A DNA stretch of 64,000 nucleotides from Enterocloster lavalensis (GCF_902364025.1 NZ_CABJCG010000003.1:248001-312000); one strand, 5' to 3'; positions 7,763 through 15,828 are shown, counted from the first letter of the stretch. The notes: generated by a model from the letters alone, not told the origin. Made by a program: numbers and translations.

Positions 7763-8023
7763 ATGCCGGGAAGCTGGGAATATCAGCCAAATCTCACCAC
7801 GTACGACGCCTTCGTGTTCTACAACGCCATTGGGCAGCACGAGGACTATTTCTACCACCCCATCGCGGTGGCAAAGCAGGTGGTAAACGGTATCAACTAC
7901 AGGTTTATGACCATTGCGGAGCCCAAACAGGCCGGGTACGCCCCTCATTTCGCCCTGGTGACCGTCTACCAGCCGCCGGGCGGCCAGCCCTACGCCACCG
8001 CCATTACCCCCATCTCCGTTTAG
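7763..8023 (+). CDS. Stefin/cystatin-like small protein (candidate cysteine protease inhibitor)
   Basis: 86-aa protein without signal peptide whose layout copies type 1 cystatins. It has a short N-terminal glycine segment (MPGSWEY), a helix region, a strand leading to KQVVNGINYRF (eukaryotic stefins have QVVAGTNY at this place), a strand ending ALVTVYQ and a second loop PPGGQPY. Related small gut-bacterial proteins with a QVVAGTNY loop are familiar to me as uncharacterised proteins. The start at 7763 has GAGGTAA 5 nt upstream. An in-frame start at 7691 adds a proline-rich, unconvincing leader. Inhibition of a cysteine protease is inferred from the motif only. A REP-like palindrome and a terminator follow. 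Confidence 0.65.
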   Translation: MPGSWEYQPNLTTYDAFVFYNAIGQHEDYFYHPIAVAKQVVNGINYRFMTIAEPKQAGYAPHFALVTVYQPPGGQPYATAITPISV

Positions 8024-8050
8024 GGGATCAAAAACGGGCGCGTCATACGG

Positions 8051-8083
8051 CAATCGCCCGCAGGCCGCGCCAGCGGCCCATTG
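8051..8083 (+). repeat. REP-like palindrome, copy A
   Basis: 33-nt imperfect palindrome (CAATCGCCCGC ... GCGGCCCATTG, loop around GGCCGCGCC). Other copies are at 45542, 45584, 49409 and 57810 (reverse). Confidence 0.75.
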
Positions 8084-8093
8084 TATCAAATAA

Positions 8094-8128
8094 GGCAGTA
8101 AAAGGTAATCCCTTTACTGCCTCATTTT
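8094..8128 (+). terminator. Terminator after the stefin-like gene
   Basis: GGCAGTAAAAGG/CCTTTACTGCC stem with TAAT loop followed by TCATTTT. Confidence 0.75.
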
Positions 8129-8167
8129 ATGCCGTTTGCGCTTCATCCCGTACAAGCTCCCGTCCCG

Positions 8168-8413
8168 TCAGCCCATCGCCTCCTCCACGTCCCGGGTGAT
8201 GGTTCCGTCGTCCTTGACAAAACTGGGAATCCCCACAAAACCTTCGGCCCGCGCGTCCTCATACAGGGGCAGGCGGTCCCGCAGCTTTAAAAATTCCTTC
8301 AGATTGGCCATGGAGCCAGTGATGTCCACGTACTCGTAGGGGATCTTCTCCCGGTCGAGAACCGCCTGCGCCGCCTCGCAGTCGGGGCAGAGATGGGAAC
8401 CGTAAAATTTCAT
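8168..8413 (-). CDS. Glutaredoxin-like small thiol protein
   Basis: 81-aa thioredoxin-fold protein with an N-terminal CPDC redox centre (YGSHLCPDCEAAQ), IPYEYVDITG as the second strand, and the cis-proline loop (VGIPSFV) that contacts substrate. It matches short glutaredoxin-like proteins of anaerobes that reduce disulfides with thioredoxin reductase rather than glutathione; the partner here is unknown. Start at 8413 (MKFYGS) because GGAGG then lies 7 nt upstream. The ATG two codons earlier is too close to that site. Upstream, 8414-8726 holds small RNA candidate 2 and no gene. Confidence 0.85.
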   Translation of the reverse strand: MKFYGSHLCPDCEAAQAVLDREKIPYEYVDITGSMANLKEFLKLRDRLPLYEDARAEGFVGIPSFVKDDGTITRDVEEAMG

Positions 8414-8549
8414 TGTCATTCCTCCTTGTTTTACTGTTTGATACTTCAAACTATACCCTTTTTAGTCCGCGGATTCAAGGCTATCCTGAAAAAGCGGTCC
8501 GCCGTTCAATCACATTTCTAAAATAATATCAACGGCCCTGTATAAACGC

Positions 8550-8578
8550 CGGAATCCGGGAGATACTTCCATTATACA
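8550..8578 (+). promoter_or_regulatory. Promoter of small RNA candidate 2
   Basis: CGGAAT (8550-8555), 17 nt, TATACA (8573-8578), matching the arrangement at 6747. Confidence 0.45.
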
Positions 8579-8585
8579 AAAGAAA

Positions 8586-8648
8586 GTTTTTACTTATCCT
8601 CCCCTTTTTGGCAGGGCTTTGCACAATGGCGTGCATTGCCCTGTTTTT
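8586..8648 (+). ncRNA. Candidate small regulatory RNA, copy 2 (C-rich single strand + terminator)
   Basis: A predicted transcript of about 63 nt shares ACTTATCCTCCCCTTTTTG exactly with copy 1. Its hairpin is different (CAGGGC ... GCCCTG with an inner TGCA/TGCA pairing) and is followed by TTTTT. The conserved block is single-stranded in both copies and complementary to ribosome-binding sites. The hairpin arms differ while the fold is kept, which supports an RNA product. Confidence 0.55.
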
Positions 8649-8726
8649 GCATAACACGAATAAGCCTCAGCGCCCCATTGCCCTGAAGCGTTTTCGAACA
8701 GAATTGCAGAGGCGCGGAGGATTTCC

Positions 8727-8945
8727 CTACAGAGCCTGGTCCTTGTCCGAAGGCACGTACCTTGCAATGCCGTCTATTTCACAGTCCAAAATCCGGCAGA
8801 GATCATTGACTGTTTTCATGGAGATGTCCTGGTTATGCTTCAACCGGTGAAGGGTGCTGTCTGAAACATGATGTTTCTTCGTGAGCGTGTACCAATTCTC
8901 CTTCGACTGCTTTAAAGTTTCCCAAAATGGCGTATAGTCTATCAT
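8727..8945 (-). CDS. XRE-type helix-turn-helix regulator
   Basis: 72-aa DNA-binding protein made only of a Cro/C1-type helix-turn-helix, of the group that includes HTH_26. The recognition region is HHVSDSTLHRLKHNQDISM and the closing segment VNDLCRILDCEIDGIARYV is diagnostic of this clade. The start at 8945 (MIDYTPFW) follows GGAGAGAAG. It has no effector domain. It sits alone between small RNA candidate 2 and the GntR gene; its target is unknown. Confidence 0.85.
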   Translation of the reverse strand: MIDYTPFWETLKQSKENWYTLTKKHHVSDSTLHRLKHNQDISMKTVNDLCRILDCEIDGIARYVPSDKDQAL

Positions 8946-9106
8946 TTTTCTTCTCTCCGTGCACATATGGTTTCCAAAAATGCCATAAGATTTGTAAATA
9001 TTTGATAGACTAAGCATAATTTATATTTTAGGGCTTGAATATCTTCGTAATTATGAATACTCCCCTACCTGTATAAATTTGCACTCTCCTGAGCCTTCCG
9101 GCAATC

Positions 9107-9149
9107 AAAAAGCAGGAAAACGTCGGCCATACGCCGGCTGTTCTCCTGC
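9107..9149 (-). terminator. Terminator of the kdu operon
   Basis: Minus-strand GCAGGA...TCCTGC stem with inner GCCGGC/GGCCGA pairing, then TTTTT, 20 nt after the gntR stop. Confidence 0.75.
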
Positions 9150-9169
9150 CGTTTTACGATCTTTGGCGT

Positions 9170-9877
9170 TTATATTACAAAACGCCCTTCTTCCGGTTCT
9201 TCTTCAAAATAATCCTTATAATCTACCTCAATGGATTTCCGCATGCGCTTCATGCTGTAGTACAGGTGCTCTTTTAGGGACGCCTCCACCCCGCGCTCGT
9301 CCCGGGCCTCGATCAGGCCGAACAGCTCCTTATGCTCCCCGATGATGCGGGTGAAATCCGTCTCTGTGATGAAATCCAGCATGCGGAAGCGGGTGTAGTG
9401 AAGCTGCTGGGCCTGAAGCATTTCCCAGAGCTTCTGGCGGCGCACGGCGGTAAACCAGATGGAGTGCATCTTAGCATCCATGCGGTAAAACTGTTCCGGC
9501 TCGAAGTCCTTCTCCTGGATCAGCGCCTGCTGTTTGGCGATCTGATGGCGGATATCCTCCATCACCATGGGGGACTGCACCGCGATAAAATCCCGCAGCA
9601 CCATGGTCTCCACAGCCACGCGCATGTAGATCATCTGCTTGATGTTGTCCAGACTCAGCAGCGTCACGTAGGTTCCCCGGTAAGGAACAGTCTCCACAAA
9701 GCCCTGTTCCTGGAGAAGGCGCAGGGCCTCCCGCACCGGCGTCCTGGACACGCCGAAGCGGTCGCAGACATCGTTCTCGCTGATCATCTGACCGGGTTTC
9801 AGGCGCAGATCCAGGATCTCCTGTTTCAACGTCTCGCCCACCATCTCACCCCGGCTTTTGTAGTTCTTCTCCTCCAT
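9170..9877 (-). CDS. GntR/FCD family regulator of hexuronate genes
   Basis: 235-aa repressor-type regulator. The N-terminal winged helix (about 1-72) has the GntR pattern LRLKPGQMISENDVCDRFGVSRTPVREALRLL in shortened form (see SRTPVREAL at about 46). The C-terminal FCD ligand domain (about 90-220) carries the metal and ligand histidines (FYRMDAKMHSIWF, EHKELFGLIEARD). It is the last gene of the kduI-kduD operon, 125 nt after kduD. By family precedent (UxuR, KdgR-like GntR regulators) it should bind the TTGTATACAA sites upstream of kduI and respond to a hexuronate catabolite. The binding is inferred from location and site type. Confidence 0.85.
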   Translation of the reverse strand: MEEKNYKSRGEMVGETLKQEILDLRLKPGQMISENDVCDRFGVSRTPVREALRLLQEQGFVETVPYRGTYVTLLSLDNIKQMIYMRVAVETMVLRDFIAVQSPMVMEDIRHQIAKQQALIQEKDFEPEQFYRMDAKMHSIWFTAVRRQKLWEMLQAQQLHYTRFRMLDFITETDFTRIIGEHKELFGLIEARDERGVEASLKEHLYYSMKRMRKSIEVDYKDYFEEEPEEGRFVI

Positions 9878-10002
9878 TTAACCCCGCCTTTCCCATGGAC
9901 AATGGTTCCCCGGCCGCGCCGCAGGGGCATTGTCCGCCGTACGGTAAACGGCCCGGAAGCAAGCCTGCCGCCGGACCGTATCAATACCAATCAATTCCGC
10001 TG

Positions 10003-10809
10003 TTATTTCGGCTGTTTTCCGATGTAGGCCAGGATTCCGCCGTCCACGTACAGCACCAGACCGTTTACGAAGTTGGAAGCATCGGAAGCCAGGAATACGG
10101 CCGGTCCGCCCAGATCGTCAGCCTCGCCCCAGCGTCCGGCCGGAGTCTTGGAAACGATGAACTGATCGAAGGGATGTCTGGAGCCGTCGGGCTGAGTCTC
10201 GCGCAGCGGAGCGGTCTGAGGGGTGGCGATGTAGCCGGGTCCAATGCCGTTGCACTGGATGTTGTACTCGCCGTACTCGGAGGCAATGTTCTTGGTCAGC
10301 ATCTTCAGTCCGCCCTTTGCGGCAGCGTAAGCGGATACGGTCTCGCGGCCAAGCTCGCTCATCATGGAGCAGATGTTGATGATCTTTCCGTGGCCCTTCT
10401 TGATCATGCTGGGGATCACGGCCTTGGAAACGATGAAGGGAGCGTTTAAGTCAACGTCGATCACCTGACGGAACTCGGCGGCGCTCATCTCGGTCATGGG
10501 GATGCGCTTGATAATACCCGCGTTGTTCACCAGGATGTCCACCACGCCGACTTCCTGCTCGATTTTGGCCACCAGCTCGTTCACCGCGTTCTCGTCGGTG
10601 ACGTCGCACACATAGCCGTGGGCTTCAATACCCTCCTCCTTGTATGCGGCCAGGCCCTTGTCCACCAGTTCCTGCTTGATGTCATTGAAAACGATGGTAG
10701 CGCCGGCTCCTGCCATAGCCTTGGCGATGGCGAATCCGATGCCGTAGGATGCGCCGGTGATCAGCGCTACTTTACCCTGTAAGGAAAAATTGTCTAAATA
10801 GTTTGCCAT
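10003..10809 (-). CDS. kduD: 2-dehydro-3-deoxy-D-gluconate 5-dehydrogenase
   Basis: 268-aa short-chain dehydrogenase that interconverts 2,5-diketo-3-deoxygluconate and 2-keto-3-deoxygluconate with NAD(H) in pectin and hexuronate breakdown. It has the TGASYGIGFAIA cofactor loop, the NNAG strand-4 motif, and a complete Ser-Tyr-Lys triad (NICSMMSELGRE, then SAYAAAKGGL). KduI lies 55 nt upstream on the same strand, which fixes the assignment better than sequence alone, because SDR sequences are similar. GGAGG precedes the ATG. Confidence 0.92.
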   Translation of the reverse strand: MANYLDNFSLQGKVALITGASYGIGFAIAKAMAGAGATIVFNDIKQELVDKGLAAYKEEGIEAHGYVCDVTDENAVNELVAKIEQEVGVVDILVNNAGIIKRIPMTEMSAAEFRQVIDVDLNAPFIVSKAVIPSMIKKGHGKIINICSMMSELGRETVSAYAAAKGGLKMLTKNIASEYGEYNIQCNGIGPGYIATPQTAPLRETQPDGSRHPFDQFIVSKTPAGRWGEADDLGGPAVFLASDASNFVNGLVLYVDGGILAYIGKQPK

Positions 10810-10864
10810 TTTTTTGCCCTCCGTGTATTGATTGTATTGGTTAAGGAATGATGTATGTCCGGGA

Positions 10865-11707
10865 TTATTTCATCTCCACGGGTTTCATCGTGTCCATGTC
10901 GTCGAACTCCATGTTCTCGCCGCCCATCGCCCAGATGAAGGTGTAGTTGCTGGTTCCGGCTCCGCTGTGGATGCTCCAGGAGGGGCTGATCACGGCCTCC
11001 TCGTTCTTCATGATGATGTGGCGGGTCTCTGTGGGCTCTCCCATCATGTGGAATACCACGTTGTCCTCCGGAATCTCAAAGTACATGTAAACCTCCATGC
11101 GGCGCTCGTGGGTGTGGGCCGGCATGGTGTTCCACACGCTGCCGGGCTCCAGCACGGTCATGCCCATGGACAGCTGGCAGGTCTTTAACACATCCGGGTG
11201 GATGAACTGGTTGATCACACGCTTGTTGGAAGTCTCCATCGCGCCCAGAGGTCTCTTGGCCGCCTTCTCGATGGGGATGAAGGTGGTGGTGTAGGAGGTG
11301 TGGGCCGGAGCGCTGACCATGTAGAACTTGGCCGGCTTCTCTGCGTCGTCGCTGGCGAACTTCACTTCCTTGGTGCCCTTGGTGATGTACAGGCAGTCCT
11401 TGTAGCCCATTTTATAGGAAACGCCGTCGGCTGTTACAGTGCCGGCTCCGCCGATGTTGAAAATGCCGATCTCGCGGCGCTCCAGGAAATAGTGGGTTCC
11501 GAAGTTCTTCCAGCAGTCGATCCCCTTGTCGATGGAAACCTCCTCGGTTGTGGGCATGCAGCCCAGGGTCACCATGCGGTCCACGTGGGAGTACACCGCC
11601 ACAACCTCGTTGGCAACGTACAGGTTCTGGATCAAAAACTCGTCGCGCAGCTCCTCGGTGGTGTAGCGCTTGACATCTCTCTGATTTGCGGAATAACGAA
11701 TATCCAT
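10865..11707 (-). CDS. kduI: 5-dehydro-4-deoxy-D-glucuronate isomerase
   Basis: 280-aa cupin-fold zinc isomerase that converts 5-keto-4-deoxyuronate, released from unsaturated pectin or glycosaminoglycan oligomers, to 2,5-diketo-3-deoxygluconate. Metal site visible as HTHERRMEVYMYF (two His and a Glu) and a later histidine in SIHSGAGTSNYTFIWAMGG. Length equals the family norm. AAGGAGG precedes the ATG. It is the first gene of the kduI-kduD-gntR operon; a promoter and three palindromes lie upstream. Confidence 0.96.
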   Translation of the reverse strand: MDIRYSANQRDVKRYTTEELRDEFLIQNLYVANEVVAVYSHVDRMVTLGCMPTTEEVSIDKGIDCWKNFGTHYFLERREIGIFNIGGAGTVTADGVSYKMGYKDCLYITKGTKEVKFASDDAEKPAKFYMVSAPAHTSYTTTFIPIEKAAKRPLGAMETSNKRVINQFIHPDVLKTCQLSMGMTVLEPGSVWNTMPAHTHERRMEVYMYFEIPEDNVVFHMMGEPTETRHIIMKNEEAVISPSWSIHSGAGTSNYTFIWAMGGENMEFDDMDTMKPVEMK

Positions 11708-11748
11708 GTGTTTGTATCCTCCTTATTATATGTAAATTGGGAATATTG

Positions 11749-11764
11749 AGTTTGTATCCAAACT
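11749..11764. promoter_or_regulatory. GntR-type operator 1
   Basis: 16-nt palindrome AGTTTGTATCCAAACT in the kduI leader. Confidence 0.5.
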
Positions 11765-11769
11765 TCTTT

Positions 11770-11783
11770 ACTTGTATACAAAT
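11770..11783. promoter_or_regulatory. GntR-type operator 2
   Basis: Core TTGTATACAA (11772-11781), the usual half-site layout for FCD-class GntR proteins. Confidence 0.6.
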
Positions 11784-11787
11784 TTTA

Positions 11788-11803
11788 AATCTGTATACAG
11801 ATT
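11788..11803. promoter_or_regulatory. GntR-type operator 3 over the kduI -10
   Basis: Perfect 16-nt palindrome AATCTGTATACAGATT overlapping the -10 hexamer, placed to block RNA polymerase. Its centre is 19 bp from operator 2. Confidence 0.6.
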
Positions 11804-11827
11804 AGCACGACCCTTTCCTTTTTGCAA
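11799..11827 (-). promoter_or_regulatory. kduI promoter
   Basis: Minus strand TTGCAA (11822-11827), 17 nt, TAATCT (11799-11804). Confidence 0.6.
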
Positions 11828-11881
11828 TCGGCAAACTCTACAAAAAAAGTGTAATTTTATATGCACATTTACGGAGTCCGG

Positions 11882-11910
11882 TTGCAAACAGCCGTGATTT
11901 ATTATATACT
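11882..11910 (+). promoter_or_regulatory. pfp promoter
   Basis: TTGCAA (11882-11887), 17 nt, TATACT (11905-11910), about 65 nt before the start of pfp. Confidence 0.7.
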
Positions 11911-11976
11911 GAAGCGTGTTTGTAAGGTATTTATACACCGCTTCGTTTCATACCACTTCAAAGGAGAAATGCATCT

Positions 11977-13197
11977 ATGAAAAAGCATATACTTGTCGGC
12001 CAGTCCGGCGGCCCCACCGCTGTCATCAACGCGAGCCTTTACGGCGTGATCCGTGAGGGAATGGCCCATCCCGATGAGATCGATCACGTGTACGGGATGG
12101 TCAACGGGATCGAGGGGTTCCTCTCAGGCCGTGTGGAGGATTTGTCCCACGGTCTTTCCCGGGAACAGTTGGAACTGCTTAAGCTCACGCCCGCGGCCTA
12201 TTTAGGCTCCTGCCGCTACAAGCTGCCGGAAGATTTGAACGCTCCGGTTTATCCGCTGCTGTTTGAGAAATTCCACCGAATGAACATCGGCGCCTGTTTT
12301 TACATTGGCGGAAATGATTCCATGGACACGGTGGACAAGCTGTCCCGCTATGCGGCGTCAAAATGCATTGAAATCCCGATGATCGGCATCCCCAAGACCA
12401 TTGACAACGATCTGATGGAAACGGACCACACGCCGGGTTACGGCAGCGCTGCCAAGTACGTGGCCACCACGGTGCGGGAAATCGTGCTGGACGCGTCGGT
12501 GTATCAGCAGAAGTCCGTCACCGTTGTGGAACTTATGGGGCGGCACGCGGGATGGGTGACCGCGGCGGCGGCCCTGGCGCGCAGGAAGGCGGGGGACAAT
12601 CCGCTGCTGATTTATCTGCCCGAGGGCGACTTTGATATGGAACGCTTTGCAATGGATGTGGAGCGGGCGCTGGGGAAGAAAAACAGCGTGGTGATCTGCG
12701 TGTCCGAGGGGTTGAAGGACGAGCGTGGGAAGTTTATCTGCGAGTATTCGGACGAGGCCCGGCTGGACACCTTTGGGCATAAGATGCTGACGGGGTGTGG
12801 AAAGATTCTGGAAAATTTTGTAAGGGACCGGTTTGGGGTGAAGGTGCGGTCCATTGAGCTGAACGTGAACCAGAGATGCAGCGCCATGTTGTCTTCTTTG
12901 ACGGATGTGGAGGAAGCGGCTATGGCGGGGAGTTTTGGGGTGAGAGCGGCTCTTAAGGGAGCCACGGGGAAGATGGTGAGTTTTGAGAGGGGAAATGAGG
13001 AAGCGTATGACCTGAGCTGTGGGCTGAAGGATGTTTCCCTGATTTGTAACCGGGAGAAGAGGTTTCCGCTGGAGTGGATTACGGGCGGGGGATGCGATGT
13101 GGGGGATGAATTCCTTAAGTATGCTTTGCCGTTGATTCAGGGGGAGCCGGTGAGGAAGATGAAGGATGGGATGCCGGAGTTTTTGTGGCGGACATAA
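11977..13197 (+). CDS. pfp: Pyrophosphate-dependent 6-phosphofructokinase
   Basis: 406-aa glycolytic enzyme phosphorylating fructose 6-phosphate, using PPi rather than ATP. The nucleotide or PPi loop is GQSGGPTAVINAS. The GGNDS motif replaces the GGDGS of ATP enzymes, and PKTIDND carries the lysine that marks PPi dependence. Substrate loop LMGRHAGWVTAAAAL is present. Length fits the roughly 400-aa clade. The first two-thirds uses C-ending codons like its neighbours, while the last 180 codons are G/T-rich (see findings). It is convergent with the phosphodiesterase gene and shares a terminator with it. A GGAG site precedes the ATG. Confidence 0.93.
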   Translation: MKKHILVGQSGGPTAVINASLYGVIREGMAHPDEIDHVYGMVNGIEGFLSGRVEDLSHGLSREQLELLKLTPAAYLGSCRYKLPEDLNAPVYPLLFEKFHRMNIGACFYIGGNDSMDTVDKLSRYAASKCIEIPMIGIPKTIDNDLMETDHTPGYGSAAKYVATTVREIVLDASVYQQKSVTVVELMGRHAGWVTAAAALARRKAGDNPLLIYLPEGDFDMERFAMDVERALGKKNSVVICVSEGLKDERGKFICEYSDEARLDTFGHKMLTGCGKILENFVRDRFGVKVRSIELNVNQRCSAMLSSLTDVEEAAMAGSFGVRAALKGATGKMVSFERGNEEAYDLSCGLKDVSLICNREKRFPLEWITGGGCDVGDEFLKYALPLIQGEPVRKMKDGMPEFLWRT

Positions 13198-13201
13198 GGA
13201 G

Positions 13202-13225
13202 AAGGGCGCTCAGTACAGCGCCCTT
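13202..13225. terminator. Shared terminator of pfp and the phosphodiesterase gene
   Basis: Perfect AAGGGCGCT/AGCGCCCTT stem with CAGTAC loop. It overlaps the last codons of the minus-strand gene. Confidence 0.6.
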
Positions 13226-14475
13226 CCTTCCATTTCTCCGGCCATTTCCTGTAAGCCCAGAAGCTTCATCATAGTGGGGCCTTCGTCCACCAGCCTGCCC
13301 CCCTCGTACACGCCCTTCGGAACATCCTTGGCGCGGACGATAAAGCACGGCTTTTCGCCTCTGAACGGAAGATGTCCATGGGTGGCGACGGAGAATTTAT
13401 AATCGCTGCGGTCCGTTCCCACAATCAGTTCCCCGCAGGCGGCGTTGCCGAAGGCGTAATTGGCCGCCGCCTCTGCAACAAAGGCAAATTCCCCGTCCAG
13501 GTGATAGAGCTCCTTCACCTGCTCTCTGGTAAAAATCTCCCGGACAAATCCCATTTCAGCTAACCGTTTTAAAATATCCTCCACCGTTCCCAGATCCTTC
13601 TCATGCTTCACAAACACCTGGGCGCTGATTCCGGCGGACTGCACATAGGCGTCCCAGGACCGGACCGTTCCCTGTTCGTCCGTCTCAAGAAGTCCCTCCT
13701 GTTTCAGGAGCACATTGGGGCAGATATTGTAATCAACCTGCAGATGACCGTGATCGCCCAGGATCACGAAGGCGGTGTCCTCAAACAGCCCCTCTTCCTT
13801 TAGCGCATCGGCAATCTCCTGAATCCAGTGCCCGTGCAGCCGGAGCGCTTCCTGCACCTGGGGAGCGTGAAGTCCGTGCACATGACGGACGTGGTCCAGG
13901 TTGGACTGGTGCATAAAGATCACCTCCGGCTTGTATTTGTGGATCATATCCACCGCGCATCTCACGTTGAAGGCGTCAAACCGGGGATTTTCCTTCCAAC
14001 AAAGCATATGCCGGTTCTTCTCATAAATCTCCCGGGCCCCTTCCGAAGCGCCTCCCAGAATCGCCTCCCGCATCTGAGTATCCTCCGGGTCATAGGACCA
14101 TATCTCCGGCAGCAGGTAGTCAATGGGGCCTCCGGCCGTCACCGGCCATTCCAATGCCGCTGTGGTCAGTCCCCGCTCCCGGGCGTAGTCAAAAATTGTT
14201 TTTTCCTTCAAATTACTGTAGCCCCAGTACCACTCCCGATTATTTTCAGCAGGAGACAATTTCTCATTGTGGGAAATTCCATGGCGGTCCGGCCAGCAGC
14301 CGGTCATGATCGTCGCGTGGCAGGGGTAGGTCAGCGTGGGGTAAATGCATTCAATATTCTCATATACTGCCGCGTCCTCCAGGATTTCCCTGAACCCCTC
14401 CATACGGCAAACATCCGCAAGATCCGTTGTAAACAGCGCATCCACACACATTACGATTAATCTTTGTTTCGACAT
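13210..14475 (-). CDS. Alkaline phosphatase superfamily (type I phosphodiesterase/nucleotide pyrophosphatase) protein
   Basis: 421-aa predicted cytoplasmic metal-dependent hydrolase: no signal peptide. The first metal aspartate lies in the N-terminal strand (MCVDALFTTDL). The catalytic threonine region is YPTLTYPCHATIMTGCWPDRHG, here given only in part (PCHATIMTG). Later ligands appear in HQSNLDHVRHVHG and ILGDHGHLQVD, and a last histidine in SVATHGHLPF. It is the last gene of the Ugp-like ABC operon, 42 nt after the solute-binding protein, so it probably cleaves the imported solute, for instance a glycerophosphodiester. The substrate is an inference. Confidence 0.85.
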   Translation of the reverse strand: MSKQRLIVMCVDALFTTDLADVCRMEGFREILEDAAVYENIECIYPTLTYPCHATIMTGCWPDRHGISHNEKLSPAENNREWYWGYSNLKEKTIFDYARERGLTTAALEWPVTAGGPIDYLLPEIWSYDPEDTQMREAILGGASEGAREIYEKNRHMLCWKENPRFDAFNVRCAVDMIHKYKPEVIFMHQSNLDHVRHVHGLHAPQVQEALRLHGHWIQEIADALKEEGLFEDTAFVILGDHGHLQVDYNICPNVLLKQEGLLETDEQGTVRSWDAYVQSAGISAQVFVKHEKDLGTVEDILKRLAEMGFVREIFTREQVKELYHLDGEFAFVAEAAANYAFGNAACGELIVGTDRSDYKFSVATHGHLPFRGEKPCFIVRAKDVPKGVYEGGRLVDEGPTMMKLLGLQEMAGEMEGRALY

Positions 14476-14517
14476 CTGGCATCTCTCCTGTTCTTACCTT
14501 CTGTTTTCGTATTCATT

Positions 14518-15828
14518 TTACTTAAGCAAAACATTGCAGTCCTCTGCCGCCTGATCCAGGACGGCCTGAATGTCCGCATCCGACGACATGATCTTGTCCA
14601 TGGCTTCCGTGTAAACCTTGGCGCTCTCCATATATCCCTGAGCCATTGGACGGCCGCTGCCGTATTTCAGCTGGTCCAGCGCCACCTGGTACTGGGGCGT
14701 CTCCTTGTAGAGCGCCAAGAGCCGCTCATCCGTGGAAATGCTCTGTCTGGTGGGGAGATATCCGGTCTTGATATGATTCTTCACCGCGCTGTCCTTACTG
14801 GTCATAAACTTGATCAGTTCCGCCGCGGCTTCCCGTTCCCGGCCTTCCAGGCGGCTGGTCATGACCAGGTTGCAGCCCCCCGTAGGCACCTTGTTCTGGG
14901 TGTTTTGGGGTATAAATGCCGTGCCGATCTCATAGCCGTTGTCCGAGGCCAGCTGCATATTGTTGGTAAGACCGGCCGTGGAGGCGATCCACATGGCGGT
15001 CTTTTGATTTACCACGTCTGTGGACAGCACGTCCCCCGCTGCGGTAGCGGCTCCGCTATAGTATTTGAAATTGCTGTCCCCGATCCCCTTTTTCAGATAT
15101 TCCGCCAGTTCAACTCCCTGAGGCGAGTTGAAGGTCGCCTGGGTCCAGTCCCCGTTTACCGTGTCGCCTCCGTTGCAGCGGATCAGCGCCTCATAATGCC
15201 ATACATCAGAGATAAACCCATAACCGGCGGCGCCGGCCGTCTCCAGCTTCTTTGACATTTCCGCCAGTTCCTTCCAATCCGCCGGTCCCTGTTCCGGGTC
15301 CAGACCCGCTTTCTCAAACAGCGTTTTATTATAATACAGCACCGGCGTACTTCTCAGGTACGGTATCCCGTAAAGCGTTCCGTTCACATAACAGTTTTCC
15401 ATCAGCCCGGGATAAAAATCCGCCACATCCTCCTGGTCCATAAACTCCCCGATGGGCTGGATAATCCCACCCTCCGCAAAGGTCTGGATACTTGCAATCT
15501 CCATCACGCACACATCCGGCTCCTCGCCTGCCACAAAGGCGCTCTTGAGCTTGGAGTGCAGCTCCTCATAGGTTCCCTGATACTCCGCCGTGACGACAAT
15601 CCCCTTTTCCTTTCCCACCGTGTCGTTGAACTCCTGTATCCGCTCGGTGTTATTTTCGGCAATTTTGTCCTTCCAGGAATACCAGTAGGTCAACTGGACC
15701 GGGCCTTGGGCCTCCTCCCCGCTCTGTGGGGCGCCGGCCGCGGTTTTGGCGCAACCCGCCGTTGCGGCCGACAGCGCCGCAACAGCGGCCAGGGTCAGTA
15801 AACGGTTTACAATCACTCTCTTTTTCAT
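14518..15828 (-). CDS. ABC transporter extracellular solute-binding lipoprotein (UgpB-like)
   Basis: 436-aa lipoprotein that captures a solute outside the membrane. Signal and lipobox are clear (LSAATAGC, acylated Cys at 26). The mature part follows the family 1 sugar/glycerol-phosphate binding fold: YWYSWKD at the first strand, PDVCVMEIASIQTFAEGG, IPYLRSTPVLYYNKTLFEKAGL, and a tryptophan/glycine-rich hinge region (TAMWIASTAGL). The partner permeases and ATPase are directly upstream. The ligand could be an oligosaccharide or a glycerophosphodiester; the neighbouring phosphodiesterase favours the second. Confidence 0.9.
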   Translation of the reverse strand: MKKRVIVNRLLTLAAVAALSAATAGCAKTAAGAPQSGEEAQGPVQLTYWYSWKDKIAENNTERIQEFNDTVGKEKGIVVTAEYQGTYEELHSKLKSAFVAGEEPDVCVMEIASIQTFAEGGIIQPIGEFMDQEDVADFYPGLMENCYVNGTLYGIPYLRSTPVLYYNKTLFEKAGLDPEQGPADWKELAEMSKKLETAGAAGYGFISDVWHYEALIRCNGGDTVNGDWTQATFNSPQGVELAEYLKKGIGDSNFKYYSGAATAAGDVLSTDVVNQKTAMWIASTAGLTNNMQLASDNGYEIGTAFIPQNTQNKVPTGGCNLVMTSRLEGREREAAAELIKFMTSKDSAVKNHIKTGYLPTRQSISTDERLLALYKETPQYQVALDQLKYGSGRPMAQGYMESAKVYTEAMDKIMSSDADIQAVLDQAAEDCNVLLK

